In this document: piece after piece, positions 8,768 to 17,508 of the stretch
How the letters are laid out: each line of letters opens with the position of its first letter
Position numbering within the stretch: position 1 is the stretch's first letter
Assembly: GCF_900104155.1 (NCBI RefSeq)
Contig: NZ_FMYB01000018.1
Location: 1-64,000, forward strand
Direction: 5' to 3'
Length of the DNA stretch: 64,000 nucleotides
DNA from: Butyrivibrio sp. INlla16
GTDB lineage: Bacteria > Bacillota > Clostridia > Lachnospirales > Lachnospiraceae
Notes under the pieces: generated by a model
What the model was told of the DNA's origin: nothing
What the model saw: only the letters and a program-made list of their open reading frames with translations
Databases searched by the model: none
Translations under genes and position numbers: made by a program

Positions 8768-8815
8768 GTGATTAACTTATATAGTAATCTTAAACAAACA
8801 AATTTAGAACGTCAA
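8768..8815 (-). promoter_or_regulatory. promoter of the sugar transporter operon with candidate operator
   Basis: On the minus strand TTGACG (8810-8815), a 17-nt spacer and TAAGAT (8787-8792) are followed 6 nt later by ATAAGTTAATCAC (8768-8780), which would cover the transcription start. The same 13-mer occurs at 11681-11693 upstream of a GH43 gene. The rest of the gap 8816-9007 is AT-rich; I see no gene in it. Confidence 0.5.
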
Positions 8816-9007
8816 CAATTATTTTAGATTTTTGTAAAACATTTTACACTTTTGTTGTTTTTAACAAATTTGTAAAATAGTTTTTGTATATTCAAACAAA
8901 CTTATCAATAATTGCTGAATTCTCTTTACAATATTGCTATTATGTGTTCACTGCCATAATCCATGGTCACAACACTATAGTATAGCCTTCTTATAATTTA
9001 CCAATGC

Positions 9008-10648
9008 CTATTGCAGATACTTAACAGCCCATATTGTCTTGTTATCATTACCCTTTGCAGAGATACATAATGTGCTGTTTCCGGCTTCATCTGTCATGGT
9101 AAAAGCGCAGCCTTCATACTCCACTCCGTCAATTGTAATAGTCACGTAAGGCTCGCCACTATTTATAGCATAAGTTCCACCGGTCATTTCGCCGCCTTCA
9201 TCAGGTGTAATACTGCCATTTTCAAAGGTGCATTTTACGGGCTTATTTACAAACTCATTAACATCAAGACCATGATTCAACAGATAAAATGTACCACTTA
9301 ACATGTCAGGGGTTACATCCGTTTTTTCACTTATTGAAGACATTCCTTCATCGCCTGTGTACTCAAAGGGCGCTGCCGTAAACCAGCCGTCCTTTGTCAT
9401 GAAAAGCTTATGTATTCTGGGTTCATGGAATTCCTGTCCATCATCAAAGCGCTGGTGATAAACTATGTAGTATTCGCCATTTTCATCCTGAAAAACAGAC
9501 TGTCCACCGGGAGCCATGTATGTCACCGACAAACTGGGAAGTCTGTAATTCCCCATCATTTTAAGGCCATAGCTCATGTAGTTTTCTTCATCTCCCAGCC
9601 TGTTACCGGCTGCATCAACGTATGGTCCTGTGGAATTTTCGCTTCTAAACTGCCTTATCTGATATCCACCATTTGAAGTAAGTCCTCCATAGGATACGAA
9701 AAGGTAATAGTATCCGGTTTCCTTGGAATATGTAATATAAGGACCTTCAATAGCGTGGTGTCCACCACCTACAAGTTTGTAGCCATAGTAAGGATCAGGC
9801 GCATCCTCTCCGCCCTTTGCTGCTTCTTCAATAGGATGAATAGGCCTCCCCGTTTCAGGATCAAGCTCCAAAAGGAAGATTCCACCTGACCAGGAGCCGT
9901 ATACCATCCACATGCGGTCATCTTCATCTGTGAAAACTGCAGGGTCTATACAGTTGGGCCATTTGTTATTATCATATCCTCCAAGCTTTAAATATTCTGA
10001 AAGATCAGCGTCTTCTCCAAGGACGTCATAAATATCTGTCTCAGCAGCATGGGAGCTAGTAAAACCGGAATACAGGATTGTGTCTGTATATGTATATTTC
10101 CCTCCGGGTTCATCCGATACTGCCATGCAGAGATTTGACTTAATATAGGAAGAAGTAGTGCAGAAATACATCACATACTTTCCCATTGTTTCATTGTAGA
10201 AGGTGTTGGCTGCCCATACGGAATAGCCACCTTCCTCATTTTTCCCGACATATTTAAATGCATCGAGATCTCCTGAAAAGAGATTATCAAAAACATTGTT
10301 ACCGTTACCTATGTAGCTCCACGACTTAAGGTCATCCGATTTTGCAAGAACCTGATGGCTTCCTGTCATGTAGTAAGTACCATCCGCCAGGATTACCTGA
10401 GGATCATGGCAACAAACGGCATTTTTATAAACTCCTGTCTTTATGCTGGTTTCAGCTTTATCTGTCATACCATCATCCTCCACCTTGGTTTCAAGATTGC
10501 TGCTATCTGATGAATTGCTGTTATCTGCCGATTCTACCGTTTTCATCTTGTCCGATTCTCCAGTTCCTTTGGAACAACTTGCAGAAACCGCGAAAGCTGC
10601 TGTCGCAAGAGCAATTGCCGCATAGTTTATATATTTAGTTGAATGCAT
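9008..10648 (-). CDS. GH43 glycosidase, surface lipoprotein (probable endo-arabinanase)
   Basis: A 546-residue protein with a lipoprotein signal (TAAFAVSASC) and a polar linker to about residue 70. The five-bladed propeller of GH43 starts at YKNAVCCHDPQVILADGTYY, giving the catalytic-base Asp. WPNCIDPAVFTDEDDRMWMV carries the second conserved Asp and AIEGPYITYS the acid Glu. The last 100 residues (SGTFYLLNHGLDVN onward) resemble the small beta-barrel domain found C-terminal in endo-1,5-arabinanases. A cell-surface arabinanase would cut arabinan into pieces for the ABC importer. It lies 24 nt downstream of the intracellular GH43 gene. The ATG follows GAGGAGCACAAA. The exact linkage specificity cannot be fixed from sequence. 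Confidence 0.87.
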   Translation of the reverse strand: MHSTKYINYAAIALATAAFAVSASCSKGTGESDKMKTVESADNSNSSDSSNLETKVEDDGMTDKAETSIKTGVYKNAVCCHDPQVILADGTYYMTGSHQVLAKSDDLKSWSYIGNGNNVFDNLFSGDLDAFKYVGKNEEGGYSVWAANTFYNETMGKYVMYFCTTSSYIKSNLCMAVSDEPGGKYTYTDTILYSGFTSSHAAETDIYDVLGEDADLSEYLKLGGYDNNKWPNCIDPAVFTDEDDRMWMVYGSWSGGIFLLELDPETGRPIHPIEEAAKGGEDAPDPYYGYKLVGGGHHAIEGPYITYSKETGYYYLFVSYGGLTSNGGYQIRQFRSENSTGPYVDAAGNRLGDEENYMSYGLKMMGNYRLPSLSVTYMAPGGQSVFQDENGEYYIVYHQRFDDGQEFHEPRIHKLFMTKDGWFTAAPFEYTGDEGMSSISEKTDVTPDMLSGTFYLLNHGLDVNEFVNKPVKCTFENGSITPDEGGEMTGGTYAINSGEPYVTITIDGVEYEGCAFTMTDEAGNSTLCISAKGNDNKTIWAVKYLQ

Positions 10649-10672
10649 TTTGTGCTCCTCTTATTTATGTCC

Positions 10673-11629
10673 TCATCTGCATGAAAAGATGGGATATCCC
10701 TTTTCGTCATATCTGATTTTCATTAACATAGTATGGCGATTAGGATTATACAGAGGATCTCCCTCTATCTCAGTTTCAGTTCGTGCATGATATACCATTA
10801 CATCCTCGCCATCATCATTTACAGTAAATGAATTATGACCGGGGCCATAAACCACAGCTTCTGCATCACTCTTAAGCACAGGATATCTCTCCTTAGTCCA
10901 TGACTTAGGATCAAGAAGATCTGCGTCTTCATCGGCTGTTAACATGCCGACGCAATATGCAACACCGGTCTCACTGGCTGAATAGGTCATGAATATTTTC
11001 CCGTTTCTCTTTAAAATGCCGGGGCCTTCGTTGACCCAAAAGCCAACTCTCTCCCAGTCATAATCGGGAGTTGTAAGAAGAACCTGAACTGTCTTAAGCT
11101 CATAAGGGCTCTTCATTTCTGCGATATACAGGTTTGAAATCTGTTTGCCGACGCCAACCTTCTCAGCCCATATGTAATACCACTTGCCTCTATGCTCAAA
11201 AACAGTAGCATCAAGCGAAAACGCTCTGAAGGAGAATTCATCATCCTCTGCGCACTTCATCTTACCTTTTTCCACCCAGGGACCGGCAATGGGATCATCG
11301 CTCTGACATTCAAGCACGTAAGGTCTTATCTTCCAGATATCCTGGGTCTCACCGCCCGCAAAGTATATGTACCATCTGCCCATAACCTTATGAAGTTCGG
11401 GTGCCCAGATGTGCTTACTCATTATTCCACTGTCATGCTTTTTCCAGATTGTGTGTTCCTCTGCATCAGCAATGCCAGCAAGTGTCTCTGATCTTCTAAG
11501 CACTATTTTGTCATATTCAGGTACAGACGCCGTAAAATAGTAAAAGCCGTCATCTGCCTTAACAACATATGGATCAGCTCTCTGCAAAATCCATGGCTCA
11601 TTATATTTAAGCTCTTTTTCCTTGCTCAT
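10673..11629 (-). CDS. GH43 glycosidase, cytoplasmic (probable exo-arabinofuranosidase)
   Basis: A 318-residue single-domain GH43 protein without a signal peptide. Seen: QRADPYVVKADDGFYYFTAS (catalytic base Asp), HIWAPELHKVMGRWYIYFAG, AFSLDATVFEHRGKWYYIWA (second Asp), NEGPGILKRNGKIFMTYSAS (acid Glu) and YGPGHNSF (the His of the active site). The arrangement resembles the exo-alpha-1,5-arabinofuranosidase group. It probably trims imported arabino-oligosaccharides. The start at 11629 has GGGAAAGG upstream; the longer in-frame TTG at 11668 has no ribosome binding site. It is first in a two-gene operon with the surface GH43. Confidence 0.87.
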   Translation of the reverse strand: MSKEKELKYNEPWILQRADPYVVKADDGFYYFTASVPEYDKIVLRRSETLAGIADAEEHTIWKKHDSGIMSKHIWAPELHKVMGRWYIYFAGGETQDIWKIRPYVLECQSDDPIAGPWVEKGKMKCAEDDEFSFRAFSLDATVFEHRGKWYYIWAEKVGVGKQISNLYIAEMKSPYELKTVQVLLTTPDYDWERVGFWVNEGPGILKRNGKIFMTYSASETGVAYCVGMLTADEDADLLDPKSWTKERYPVLKSDAEAVVYGPGHNSFTVNDDGEDVMVYHARTETEIEGDPLYNPNRHTMLMKIRYDEKGYPIFSCR

Positions 11630-11680
11630 AATACCTTTCCCACAAAACATAAATAATTTTTGTTTCAAAATGTTCAGCTA

Positions 11681-11732
11681 ATAAGTTAATCACATTTTTA
11701 AAATTCATAAGTTAATTTATAAAGTTAATCAC
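11681..11732. repeat. three AAGTTAAT motifs, candidate operator array
   Basis: ATAAGTTAATCAC (11681-11693), ATAAGTTAATTTA (11707-11719) and AAAGTTAATCAC (11721-11732) form three related direct copies in the 5' leader of the GH43 operon. The first is identical to the motif at the sugar-transporter promoter (8768-8780, opposite orientation). Confidence 0.6.
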
Positions 11733-11777
11733 TATCATCACTTTCATTATTTGCTGAACTATTTTATATTATTCTAA

Positions 11778-11806
11778 ATTATATTATTATTATCTAAACA
11801 TTTCAA
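11778..11806 (-). promoter_or_regulatory. promoter of the GH43 operon
   Basis: On the minus strand TTGAAA (11801-11806), a 17-nt spacer and a perfect TATAAT (11778-11783). The three AAGTTAAT motifs lie 40-90 nt downstream, as expected for a repressor roadblock or for an RNA element. Confidence 0.6.
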
Positions 11807-11921
11807 CCATTTTATAAAAAGGTACTTGAAAACAAATTTGCATTGGAATAAAATCATCTGACTGTATAAATTTTGCAAAACTTAATTATTTATTACTAGA
11901 CATATTTTGAGGAGATAAGAA

Positions 11922-13271
11922 ATGAATGGAAAAATGACTGAAGGGAAGCCCCTTCCGATACTTTTAAAGTTTGTAATACCGATACTTTTAGGATTTATTT
12001 TCCAGCAGTTCTACAACATGGTAGATACCGTAATCGTCGGACGTTTTGTAGGTCCCGAGGCTCTTGCGGCCGTTGGGTCCACAGGAACTATAATGTTTAT
12101 GATAATGGGACTTGCCAATGGTATGACAACAGGTTACACAGTTCTCATAAGCCACCAGTTTGGAGCGGGAAGTAAGGAAGGTACAAGGCAGGCTTTTGTA
12201 AACGCGATCATTCTTGGTGTTATCAGCACTTTAGTGGTGACGGTAATTGCCATAATCAGCATGCCAAGCCTTCTTCATATAATGAATACTCCGGATGACA
12301 TCTACGATTATGCCTATGCCTATATCATTACCATATGCGCCGGAAGCTTTGCTCTTATCGGATATAATCTTTTTGCTGCTTCTCTAAGGGCAATCGGAAA
12401 CAGTAAGACGCCACTGTATTTCCTGATTTTTTCAGCTGCACTTAATATCGTTCTGGACCTTTTATTCATCATTGTATTTGGACTGGGAACCTTCGGTGCT
12501 GCCCTTGCTACAGATATATCACAGGGTGCGTCAGCCATTCTGTGTATTATTTACATTTATAAAAAGGTGGATATTTTAAGACCTGTAAAAGGAAGTTGGA
12601 AGCTGGATAAGGGCTTTGCCATGAAACAGCTAAACATCGGTATCCCTATGGCTCTTCAGTTTGGAATCACAGCTTCCGGAACAATGGTCATGCAGGCATC
12701 AATCAACATCTATCAGTCAGTTGCGATAGGCGGTTTTACAGCTGCAGGAAAAGTAGTAAATCTTATGACTGCCGGAATGCCTTCCATAGGACAGACTACT
12801 GCTGCTTTCGTCGGTCAGAACTTCGGTTATGGTGATCTTGACAGAGTACATCAGGGAACGAAGGATGCCATGAAGATCTCTGTAATTTATTCTGTAATAA
12901 CCGGTATCCTCAGCGTAGTTATGATGCCCTACATTGTAAGTATGTTTTTCGACAAGGGCGTAAACCTGGCTGACTATCTTCCTTATAGCAAGATTTATAT
13001 TACAGAGGCAGCTCTTTTCTATATCCCGCTTGCCATGATCTTCATTTACAGAAATGCAATGCAAGCCTGCGGATACGGAAAAACAGCCCTGATGCTCGGT
13101 ATTATGGAGCTTGTATCAAGGCTGCTTACCGCTTTTGTCTCCATGAGAGTTCACAGCTATGCTATCGCTGTTGCAGGTGATGCACTCTCATGGTTTACGA
13201 CAGGTGTATTTTCTTACATTCTGTATATGCTTGTAATGAAGCAATTAAGAACAAGATTAAATAAGAACTGA
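11922..13271 (+). CDS. MATE family efflux transporter
   Basis: A 449-residue membrane protein with 12 predicted TM helices in two homologous halves. MATE hallmarks are PILLKFVIPILLGFIFQQFY, the MVDTVIVGRFVGPEALAAVG segment of TM2, and in the second half GIPMALQFGI, IGQTTAAFVGQNFGYGDLDR. It acts in the cytoplasmic membrane as a Na+ or H+ coupled drug or metabolite antiporter. GAGGAGATAAGAA precedes the ATG. It lies inside the arabinan locus on the opposite strand, only 6 nt from the end of the convergent GH51 gene, so a functional link to arabinan is unproven. Confidence 0.92.
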   Translation: MNGKMTEGKPLPILLKFVIPILLGFIFQQFYNMVDTVIVGRFVGPEALAAVGSTGTIMFMIMGLANGMTTGYTVLISHQFGAGSKEGTRQAFVNAIILGVISTLVVTVIAIISMPSLLHIMNTPDDIYDYAYAYIITICAGSFALIGYNLFAASLRAIGNSKTPLYFLIFSAALNIVLDLLFIIVFGLGTFGAALATDISQGASAILCIIYIYKKVDILRPVKGSWKLDKGFAMKQLNIGIPMALQFGITASGTMVMQASINIYQSVAIGGFTAAGKVVNLMTAGMPSIGQTTAAFVGQNFGYGDLDRVHQGTKDAMKISVIYSVITGILSVVMMPYIVSMFFDKGVNLADYLPYSKIYITEAALFYIPLAMIFIYRNAMQACGYGKTALMLGIMELVSRLLTAFVSMRVHSYAIAVAGDALSWFTTGVFSYILYMLVMKQLRTRLNKN

Positions 13272-13277
13272 TATAGT

Positions 13278-14798
13278 TTATTTTTTCAAACGGAGCATGA
13301 GAACTGAGCAGGCAGGAATCTTTACTGTTACTCCGTTCTCTTTTTCGTTGTAATCAGTAAACTTATCTTCTGTTACAACATCGGGGTTCTCAAAGGTGTT
13401 GTGATCTGCCATTTTACCTGTTACCACTGAAGCCTCTGCAACTTTATATGAATCGGAATCACTTGTGAAAGCAATTTCAACATCCTCAGCTGCTTCAAGG
13501 GAATTGTTGGTCAGTGTCACTGTCACTACTCCGTTTTCATCCTCGGAAACTGATTCAAACAGCTTGGGAAGTTCATTCTTGCCTGAACCAACCTTACTAT
13601 TGTTGATAAGTTCACTATCAAGAAGTTTCGCTCCCTGATGATATCTGAACATCTTAAATACGTGATAGGTAGGAGTTTTTATCATCTTCTCATTTTCAGT
13701 AAGAATAACTGACTGAAGAACATTAACCATCTGTGCAATGCATGCCATCCTTACCCTATCTGAATGCTTGTTGAATATATTCAGGTTCATTCCTGCTACA
13801 AGTGCATCACGCATAGTATTCTGCTGATAAAGGAATCCGGGATTAGTGCCTGGTTCAACATCAGTCCATATTCCCCACTCATCAACCATAAGACCGATTT
13901 TCTTATCCGGATCATACTGATCCATGATCGCTCCATGCTTTCTGATAAGTTCATCCATGAAGAGACTTCTCTTAAGTGTCTGATAGAATACTTCCTCTGT
14001 GAACTTTGTAGCTGATCCCTTTACATTCCAGTCATCCTCTGTTTCAGGAAGAGTATAGTAATGTAATGAAAGTCCATCCATAAAGCCATGGAACTGCGGG
14101 GGTGTATGATCAAAGCAGGTTTCAAGTACATTTTTTGTCCAGTTATAATCATCAACATTAGGTCCACAGCAAATCTTTGAAATTGGCTTAGAACCGTTGT
14201 AGTTTCTTACATATGTCTGATATCTTCTATATTCATCGGCATAATATGTAGGTCTCATGTTGCCCCCACATCCCCAGTTTTCATTACCAACTCCAAGATA
14301 GTCTACCGTCCAGGGCTCCTCATGACCATTCTCTTTTCTGAGATCAGCCATAGGTGATACGCCGTTAAAGGTCATATATTCAACCCATTCACTCATCTCT
14401 CTTACTGTACCTGATCCCATATTGGCATTAACATAAGTCTTACAGCCAAGCTGCTTTGTAAGCTCAAAGAATTCATGTGTTCCAAAACTGTTGTCCTCAA
14501 CTACACCGCCCCAATGTGTGTTGATCATCTTCTTTCTCTTTTCTTTGGGGCCAATGCCATCCATCCAATGATACTCATCCGCAAAGCATCCGCCGGGCCA
14601 GCGAAGTACCGGTATCTTCATTTCCTTAAGTGCCTTAACCACATCACTTCTCATACCATTCACATTAGGAATGTCAGAATTATCCCCGACATAAAGGCCT
14701 TCATAGATACACCTTCCGAGATGTTCTGAAAAATGTCCGTAGATTTCAGGTGCAATCTTTGATTTTTTACTCTCGTTGTTGATTAAAAGTTTAGCCAA
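13278..14798 (-). CDS. alpha-L-arabinofuranosidase, GH51
   Basis: Releases terminal arabinofuranose from arabino-oligosaccharides in the cytoplasm. The N-terminus (AKLLIN, then [20 protein letters not shown]), [39 protein letters not shown] (acid/base Glu) and [19 protein letters not shown] (nucleophile Glu) are textbook GH51. A C-terminal beta-sandwich ends [15 protein letters not shown]. The start is taken as the TTG at 14798, giving MAKLLIN as in relatives, because the GGAGGAGGAAGAG just upstream is the ribosome binding site; an earlier TTG at 14816 would place that purine run inside the gene. It is 506 residues, normal for the family, and 27 nt downstream of a small zinc-ribbon-like gene. 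Confidence 0.95.
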   Translation of the reverse strand: MAKLLINNESKKSKIAPEIYGHFSEHLGRCIYEGLYVGDNSDIPNVNGMRSDVVKALKEMKIPVLRWPGGCFADEYHWMDGIGPKEKRKKMINTHWGGVVEDNSFGTHEFFELTKQLGCKTYVNANMGSGTVREMSEWVEYMTFNGVSPMADLRKENGHEEPWTVDYLGVGNENWGCGGNMRPTYYADEYRRYQTYVRNYNGSKPISKICCGPNVDDYNWTKNVLETCFDHTPPQFHGFMDGLSLHYYTLPETEDDWNVKGSATKFTEEVFYQTLKRSLFMDELIRKHGAIMDQYDPDKKIGLMVDEWGIWTDVEPGTNPGFLYQQNTMRDALVAGMNLNIFNKHSDRVRMACIAQMVNVLQSVILTENEKMIKTPTYHVFKMFRYHQGAKLLDSELINNSKVGSGKNELPKLFESVSEDENGVVTVTLTNNSLEAAEDVEIAFTSDSDSYKVAEASVVTGKMADHNTFENPDVVTEDKFTDYNEKENGVTVKIPACSVLMLRLKK

Positions 14799-14825
14799 TT
14801 TCTCTTCCTCCTCCAAATAATGGAT

Positions 14826-15074
14826 TTACCATTTTTTCTTAGGGCAATGTGTACCAATGCCCAGTGCTCTTAACTCCACATAACATCCGCAAACAAGACA
14901 GGTCCCTATTGATAGCTTGTCGCACTGTGTACATATACCTAACCTGTTCTCATATACTGTATCCGTAACCCTGCTATCAGGAGTTATGGCATCGCGATAT
15001 TTTTTTATCATTTTCTTCTCTTCGCCTTCAATATCCCGTAGAAGACAATGCTTACAAGCTCTGGTGTTTTCCAT
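14826..15074 (-). CDS. small Cys-rich protein, DUF6171-like
   Basis: An 82-residue protein with paired cysteines: ACKHC near the start, then GICTQCDK, GTCLVCGCYVELR and GTHCPKKKW. The spacing suggests one or two zinc sites. I recall similar short proteins in Lachnospiraceae (DUF6171), but no function is known. It precedes the GH51 gene in the same direction with a 27-nt gap, so it may be co-transcribed. The ATG follows GGGGAAAT. It is probably cytoplasmic. Confidence 0.7.
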   Translation of the reverse strand: MENTRACKHCLLRDIEGEEKKMIKKYRDAITPDSRVTDTVYENRLGICTQCDKLSIGTCLVCGCYVELRALGIGTHCPKKKW

Positions 15075-15189
15075 ATTTCCCCATTTATTTTAGACGCATA
15101 TAAATTATTTTACATTTTATCATAATGCATTTGTTTTGCAAACACTTATTAACACTTTCAGGGTAGGAATTATGCTTTTCTCAAAGAGC

Positions 15190-15232
15190 AAAAAATACCC
15201 TCCTTACCGTTTTGTCCGGTAAAGAGGGTACA
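15190..15232 (-). terminator. terminator of the alcohol dehydrogenase gene
   Basis: On the minus strand an imperfect stem TACCCTCTTTACCGG with CCGGTAAGGAGGGTA-like pairing (15196-15230) is followed by TTTTTTGC. It lies 30 nt after the dehydrogenase stop. Confidence 0.8.
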
Positions 15233-15261
15233 TATCACTCATGAAGCGTTTTTGATAAAGA

Positions 15262-16479
15262 TTAGAAATCAACTTCTGTATCATAGTAGCAGCACTTAAG
15301 GAGTTTCTCCATCTCTTCCTGGCTGGGCTGACGAGGGTTGGAACCTGTGCAGGCATCAAGAATTGCGTTAGCAGCAATGTCATGGAGTCTCTCAAGGAAT
15401 ACATTCTCCGGAACAAATCCCTGTTCAGCCGGAAGTCCGTCGGGACCATAATGGTTTATGCTGTGAGGGATGTTAAGAGAATCATTCATCTTGCGAAGAT
15501 AATCAATGAGGAGTTCAACCTTCTCATCGTCATCCTTGCCGCCGAGGTGCATGTAATCAGCGATAACGCCATAGCGCTTCTTAGCTGTCTCGTCCTTAGC
15601 GTTGAATGCAACTACCTTAGGAAGGTACATAGCATTAGCTGCGCCGTGGATGATGTGAGCTCCGAGGTCTGCAAAAGCAGCACCTGTCTTGTGAGCCATT
15701 GAGTGAACGATTCCAAGAAGCGCATTGGAGAATGCCATACCTGCAAGGCACTGAGCATTGTGCATAGCATCTCTTGCATCCATGTCTTCATTATAGGACT
15801 TAACAAGATTCTTCTGGATCATCTCTATAGCGTGAATTGCAAGCGGATCTGTGTAATCACAATTTGCTGTGGAAACATAAGCCTCAACAGCATGTGTCAT
15901 AGCATCCATACCGGTGTGAGCAACAAGCTTTTTAGGCATTGTATGAGCAAGTTCGGGATCAACGATAGCTACATCGGGAGTAATCTCAAAATCAGCGATC
16001 GGGAACTTAATGCCCTTCTGATAATCAGTGATGATGGAAAATGCAGTAACCTCGGTAGCTGTGCCGGATGTTGATGAAATAGCACAGAATTTAGCCTTTG
16101 TGCGAAGCTTAGGAAGGCCAAAAACCTTACACATATCTTCAAAAGTGGTATCCGGATACTCATACTTAATCCACATAGCCTTTGCAGCATCTATAGGTGA
16201 ACCACCACCGATAGCAACGATCCAGTCAGGCTGGAACTTCTGCATTGCTTCAGCACCCTTCATAACCGTCTCAACTGACGGATCAGGTTCGATACCCTCA
16301 AAAAGTTCTGTCTCCATTCCGGCTTCCTTCAGGTACTCTTCTACCTTCTGAAGAAATCCGCCCCTTTTCATAGAACCGCCACCTGTACAAATGATGGCTC
16401 TTTTGCCCTCAAAAGTCTTCAGCGCTTCAAGTGCGCCTTTCCCATGATAGATATCTCTGGGCAGTGTAAAACGTGACAT
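15262..16479 (-). CDS. iron-containing alcohol dehydrogenase
   Basis: A 405-residue NAD(P)H-dependent group III alcohol dehydrogenase (aldehyde to alcohol). The nucleotide site is seen in AIICTGGGSMKRGG and VAIGGGSPIDAAKAMWI. The iron ligands are expected in GMDAMTHAVEAYVST (after the conserved Asp) and in HSMAHKTGAAFADLGAHIIH with GAANA, whose His residues match the family pattern. The length is normal. The ATG follows AAGGAGGTATTTGT. The substrate (butanol, propanediol or another) cannot be fixed. It has its own promoter at 16537-16565 and terminator, so it is monocistronic. Confidence 0.93.
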   Translation of the reverse strand: MSRFTLPRDIYHGKGALEALKTFEGKRAIICTGGGSMKRGGFLQKVEEYLKEAGMETELFEGIEPDPSVETVMKGAEAMQKFQPDWIVAIGGGSPIDAAKAMWIKYEYPDTTFEDMCKVFGLPKLRTKAKFCAISSTSGTATEVTAFSIITDYQKGIKFPIADFEITPDVAIVDPELAHTMPKKLVAHTGMDAMTHAVEAYVSTANCDYTDPLAIHAIEMIQKNLVKSYNEDMDARDAMHNAQCLAGMAFSNALLGIVHSMAHKTGAAFADLGAHIIHGAANAMYLPKVVAFNAKDETAKKRYGVIADYMHLGGKDDDEKVELLIDYLRKMNDSLNIPHSINHYGPDGLPAEQGFVPENVFLERLHDIAANAILDACTGSNPRQPSQEEMEKLLKCCYYDTEVDF

Positions 16480-16536
16480 ACAAATACCTCCTTAAAATAA
16501 TTATTTTGTTAAATAAATAACATAACCCACAAAATA

Positions 16537-16565
16537 ATTATAAGGAGGTAATTTAAATAAATCAA
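16537..16565 (-). promoter_or_regulatory. promoter of the alcohol dehydrogenase gene
   Basis: On the minus strand TTGATT (16560-16565), a 17-nt spacer and a perfect TATAAT (16537-16542), about 60 nt upstream of the ATG. A decoy GGAGGTA on the plus strand here is not followed by a gene. Confidence 0.6.
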
Positions 16566-16604
16566 ATCTTGACTTTTATATGAAAGTTGTTTTTTTATTT
16601 CATG

Positions 16605-16702
16605 CCCTCATCCGGCACTCCGTGCCACCTGTCTCCGCTCCGCTCCAGTCAGCGCAAAAACCGACGTCCCCCGGACGTCGTGCACCCCAGTGGGGGAAGG
16701 CA
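16605..16702. repeat. intergenic palindromic repeat, copy 2 (expanded)
   Basis: Begins CCCTCATCCGGCACTCCGTG and ends GGGGGAAGGC like the other copies, but carries about 50 extra bases in the middle with a second hairpin (CGACGTCC/GGACGTCG). It follows the response-regulator gene at 16713 on the minus strand. Confidence 0.75.
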
Positions 16703-16712
16703 AGAATATCCA

Positions 16713-17498
16713 CTAGCGTGCAATTGCTTTCTGAATAGCAAAGTACTGATCAAGTTTATCTCGGAGGGCATCTCTTCCGATGCTCTTAAGAATATAATCC
16801 ACCGGTTTCAGCCTCATAGCTGTCATGACACTCTCTCGGCTCTTTTGCCCTGTCAGGAACATTACCGGAAGTTCATCTGTTTCCGTATCACTTTTAAGCA
16901 TTTCAAAAATTTGCGGCCCTGTGGTTATGGGCATCTGATAATCAAGCAACACAAGATCTGCTTTGTTAACCGTAAGCCAACGGATTGCCTTTATACCTGT
17001 ATTAGCCATAACCACTTGATAGGAATCCTTAAGCCAGTCACGAATCATCTGCATATAGGCCACATCATCATCCACTATAAGCACGACTTTTCGTGTCTGC
17101 TGCAACATTCTCTGACTAAATACATCCGACACTGTATCCAGGAACGCCTTCATATCCAAGGGACGTTCAAACCAAGCTGTGATGCACCTTCCCGGTATGG
17201 TTTTAATAGCTTCATTGTACTCTTCATGCTTACCAATCAAAATAAGACTTTTTTCCTTCTCCATGCAAAGGTCTTTTAAATATACCAGGAATGAAGCACT
17301 ATCAGAAACAGTCTCATCCATATAATAAACTATGAGCTCGCAGCTCTCAGTATTGCTTTGTAGCTTTTTCATGTCAATCGGTACATATTTGCTAACACAT
17401 CCTATTTCAGCAAGCTTCATTTCCATTCCGTGTACCGAAAATGTTTCCTGCGAGCTTAAAATAATCACGTTTTCCTTACCCATTTTTTCCTTACCCAT
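16713..17498 (-). CDS. response regulator with pseudo-receiver and receiver domains
   Basis: A 261-residue protein. Residues about 10-125 resemble a receiver-like fold without the phospho-acceptor set (ENVIILSSQETFSV, LIVYYMDET). Residues about 137-258 are a true receiver: LIVDDD acidic pair, phospho-acceptor Asp186 in LVLLDYQMP, Thr216 in MFLTGQK and Lys in YILKS. There is no DNA-binding output domain, so it probably acts by protein contact. The start at 17498 follows GAGGGGGTTCAA just after the upstream stop at 17509; the longer ATG at 17549 overlaps the previous gene. It forms a pair with the receiver-HPt protein, with no kinase nearby. Confidence 0.85.
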   Translation of the reverse strand: MGKEKMGKENVIILSSQETFSVHGMEMKLAEIGCVSKYVPIDMKKLQSNTESCELIVYYMDETVSDSASFLVYLKDLCMEKEKSLILIGKHEEYNEAIKTIPGRCITAWFERPLDMKAFLDTVSDVFSQRMLQQTRKVVLIVDDDVAYMQMIRDWLKDSYQVVMANTGIKAIRWLTVNKADLVLLDYQMPITTGPQIFEMLKSDTETDELPVMFLTGQKSRESVMTAMRLKPVDYILKSIGRDALRDKLDQYFAIQKAIAR

Positions 17499-17508
17499 TT
17501 GAACCCCC

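Noticed and set aside
16541..16560. TAAGGAGGTAATTTAAATAA on the plus strand as a ribosome binding site for a plus-strand gene
   Set aside because: No start codon or open frame of useful length follows; the stretch overlaps the alcohol dehydrogenase promoter on the other strand.
16587..17279. 230-residue plus-strand frame
   Set aside because: Runs through a repeat and then antisense to a clear response regulator; no ribosome binding site and unlikely composition (very rich in His, Cys and Ser).
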